Shown here: piece after piece, positions 62,332 through 64,000 of the stretch
Layout: every line of letters starts with the position of its first letter
Numbering within the stretch: position 1 is the stretch's first letter
Source: Ignelater luminosus
Taxonomy: Eukaryota > Arthropoda > Insecta > Coleoptera > Elateridae
Assembly (NCBI GenBank): GCA_011009095.1
Contig: VTPC01090915.1
Location: 99,826-163,825, forward strand
DNA: 64,000 bases
Reading direction: 5' to 3'
The notes under the pieces: model-generated
Database searches by the model: none
What the model was told of the DNA's origin: nothing
What the model saw: the letters and a program-made list of their open reading frames with translations, nothing else
Program-made: the position numbers and the translations under genes

Positions 62332-63093
62332 GTGAGTAAATATTACACGCAATCCGCCCTTAAGCAAATTAATTTGGTTTTTTTAGGTATTAACGATATA
62401 CTGGAACATGCAGATACGAAACTTGTTAACATTACGCGAATTCAAACCGCTGCAAATGCAACTATGCAGGTTCATAGTAGCAAAAAGCCATTCAAATGTG
62501 AAATATGTGGTTACAAATGTACAACAAGAAGCAGTTTAGTAAAACATATGCGCGTTCATAGTGGTGAAAAACCCTTCGAATGCAAAATATGTAACCATAA
62601 ATTCAGACAAAAAGAAAATTTACAAACACATTTGCGCCTTCATAGTGGTGAAAAGCGATTCCAATGTGTAGTATGTCATTATAAATGTAATCGGAAAGAC
62701 GTCTTACAAAGGCATATGCGCGTTCACAGTGGCGACAAACCTTTCAAATGTGAAATATGTGGGTATAAGTGTGCAGTAAAATGCAGTTTAGTAAAACATG
62801 TACGTATTCATAGTGGCGAGAAACCTTTCAAGTGTGAAATATGTGATTGTCAATGTAGACAAAGAGGACGTCTGCAAGCACATATGCGCGTTCACAGTGG
62901 CGAAAAACCCTTCAAGTGCGAAATTTGTGGTTATAAATGTGCAACAAAAGGTAATTTAGTAAAACATATAGGCATTCATAGTGACGAAAAACTTTTCGTA
63001 TGTGAAATATGTGATTATAGATGCAGGCAAAGAGGAAATTTACGAAAACATATGCATGTTCACAGTAGCAAAAATCATTCAAATGTGAAATGA
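62259..63093 (+). CDS. C2H2 zinc-finger protein with seven fingers (two exons)
   Basis: Exons 62259-62331 and 62387-63093, with a 55-nt intron (donor GTGAGT, acceptor tttttttag), give 259 residues. The start ATG at 62259 is the first after an in-frame stop and is tentative; ATG at 62283 is an alternative. After about 60 residues without a known domain come seven tandem C2H2 fingers of the FKCEICGYKCxxxxxLxxHMRVH type, joined by HSGEKPF linkers. Such arrays bind DNA in the nucleus. An unspliced reading from 62329 would use a GTG start and is not favoured. The array continues in decayed form beyond the TGA. Confidence 0.8.
62387..63093 (+). CDS. Zinc-finger gene exon 2: seven C2H2 fingers
   Basis: Fingers begin at FKCEIC, FECKIC, FQCVVC, FKCEIC, FKCEIC, FKCEIC and FVCEIC; all seven keep both Cys and both His. 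Extra Cys at the YKC/YRC position recurs in most fingers, a sign of recent internal duplication. TGA at 63091-63093 falls inside what was an eighth finger. Confidence 0.88.
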
Positions 63094-63228
63094 CTGATGT
63101 ACAGTAAAAAACAGTTTACGAAGCATATTATGCACATTCATAGTGGCGAGAAACTCTTCAAATGTGAAATTTGTGATTATAGGTGTGTAATAAAATGTGA
63201 TTTAGGAAAATATATGCATGTTCATTAG
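63094..63228 (+). pseudogene. Two decayed zinc fingers beyond the stop codon
   Basis: In the same frame after TGA the sequence reads KKQFTKHIMHIHSGEKLF and then FKCEICDYRCVIKC, ending GKYMHVH and TAG at 63226-63228. The first finger has lost its Cys pair through small shifts; the second has Tyr in place of the first zinc-binding His. The array was once about nine fingers long. Confidence 0.75.
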
Positions 63229-64000
63229 GGTGGTTCAAGAAAACCCTTATTTCACCGATCTGAATAATTTTTTGCAGTTTTGTGCCTTTAGGTAAGATAT
63301 TAAAATGTACCAAATTTTGGCCCAATCGGATAACGCTAACACGTGCCGCATCGAGCTTGAAGTTTGAAAAAATTGGTAATTTTCATGTTTTTTCGAATGT
63401 GTTTTTTTCTAGGCACGAAATGAGGGCTTGAAAGCAACCAAAATATCTTGTTGTGGATAGTACGATAAATGAGGAACATTTTGGCGTAAAGTTCGTCAAA
63501 ATCGGTTGAGTAGTACCAAAGTTACAACCATTTTTTCGAACTACCAAGTATATAGGGATACTGAGGCTGTCACCAACTTATCGTTAACGCCACATTTTCA
63601 CAGTGGGTAATGGACAGCAGATGCTATTGACACTTTTGGTAGATACATTGATTGTAATTTTGAAACGGAAGACAACGAGAAAATCTTTTTTCCCGCTAAA
63701 ATCTGAATCAGGTGGTCGAAAATATAAGGTCTAAAAGCATAAGAAGTGACCTTTTTTAACAGACAGACTTTATTTACATAATTCGACAGCACATTAGAAC
63801 GATTCCTGCAATCCTTGATTTGTGGTCGTCGGATATTTTCTCCGGTACTGCTGTACGACCTAACAACAAAGAAAAAGAAGTGGTTCAGACTAACTATATG
63901 TGAACTGAAATGTAACAATAATAGCAAGTGGCGTACCTGAAATAAAAATTGCTTTTGTGCCTCATTTCTTGTAAACTTCTGATTAATTTTCTATGAGCTC
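63225..64000. repeat. Dispersed-repeat-like sequence at window edge
   Basis: It begins with TAGGGTGGTTCAAGAAAACCC, a terminal-repeat-like start. Low-complexity phrases such as CCAATCGGATAAC and AAAATCGGTTGAG, typical of dispersed insect repeats, follow. No matching opposite end lies before 64000. A 109-codon - strand frame (63598-63927) has no recognised domain. AATAAA at 63941-63946 could serve the zinc-finger gene. Confidence 0.35.

Noticed and set aside
63598..63927. 109-codon - strand frame at the right edge as a gene
   Set aside because: No recognised domain and it lies within repeat-like sequence.

Overview
The window is AT-rich arthropod nuclear DNA: small exons, GT-AG introns from about 55 nt to more than 13 kb, and many decayed transposons. 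The protein content (one Grb7/10/14 adaptor, a clip-domain serine protease homologue, a Grindelwald-type TNF receptor) points to an insect. A beetle is my best guess from the general character of the proteins and repeats, but the sequence alone does not prove it. All four recognisable genes lie on the + strand.

Layout. (1) 1-26.5 kb is the 3' half of a Grb14-like signalling adaptor. It has the end of the PH domain, the BPS segment and the SH2 domain in four exons, with a 3' UTR ending near 26.48 kb; the upstream exons lie before the window. Its introns hold a 1-kb terminal-inverted-repeat (TIR) element (3.1-4.1 kb), a long-TIR element (11.3-12.2 kb), a LINE scrap (19.7 kb) and an unexplained 196-codon antisense frame (18.7-19.3 kb). 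(2) 26.5-32 kb is intergenic, with an exon-like island, an 8-bp-TSD inverted-repeat element and a broken mariner-like transposase. (3) 32.0-33.4 kb is a complete two-exon gene for a secreted clip-domain serine protease homologue whose catalytic Ser is Gly. (4) 33.4-41.6 kb is intergenic, with a mariner fragment and a 400-base assembly gap. (5) 41.97-56.2 kb is a complete four-exon gene for a single-pass, single-cysteine-rich-domain TNF receptor (grindelwald). Its 13.4-kb first intron holds a hairpin repeat and a three-level transposon nest. (6) 56.2-62.2 kb is the grnd 3' flank and transposon debris: a phospholipase-A2-like domain relic, a LINE carrying a MITE, and TIR ends. (7) 62.26-63.1 kb is a C2H2 zinc-finger gene with seven intact fingers and two decayed fingers beyond its stop codon. 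A repeat occupies the right edge.

The genes do not form an operon-like unit. Grb14 acts below receptor tyrosine kinases, Grindelwald signals to JNK, and clip-domain protease homologues act in haemolymph phenoloxidase and Toll cascades; shared regulation is not shown by the sequence. No tRNA, rRNA or CRISPR array was seen. I found no clearly new biological system. The most informative structures are the nested transposons with an internal empty-site control, the PLA2-like relic and the eroding zinc-finger array.
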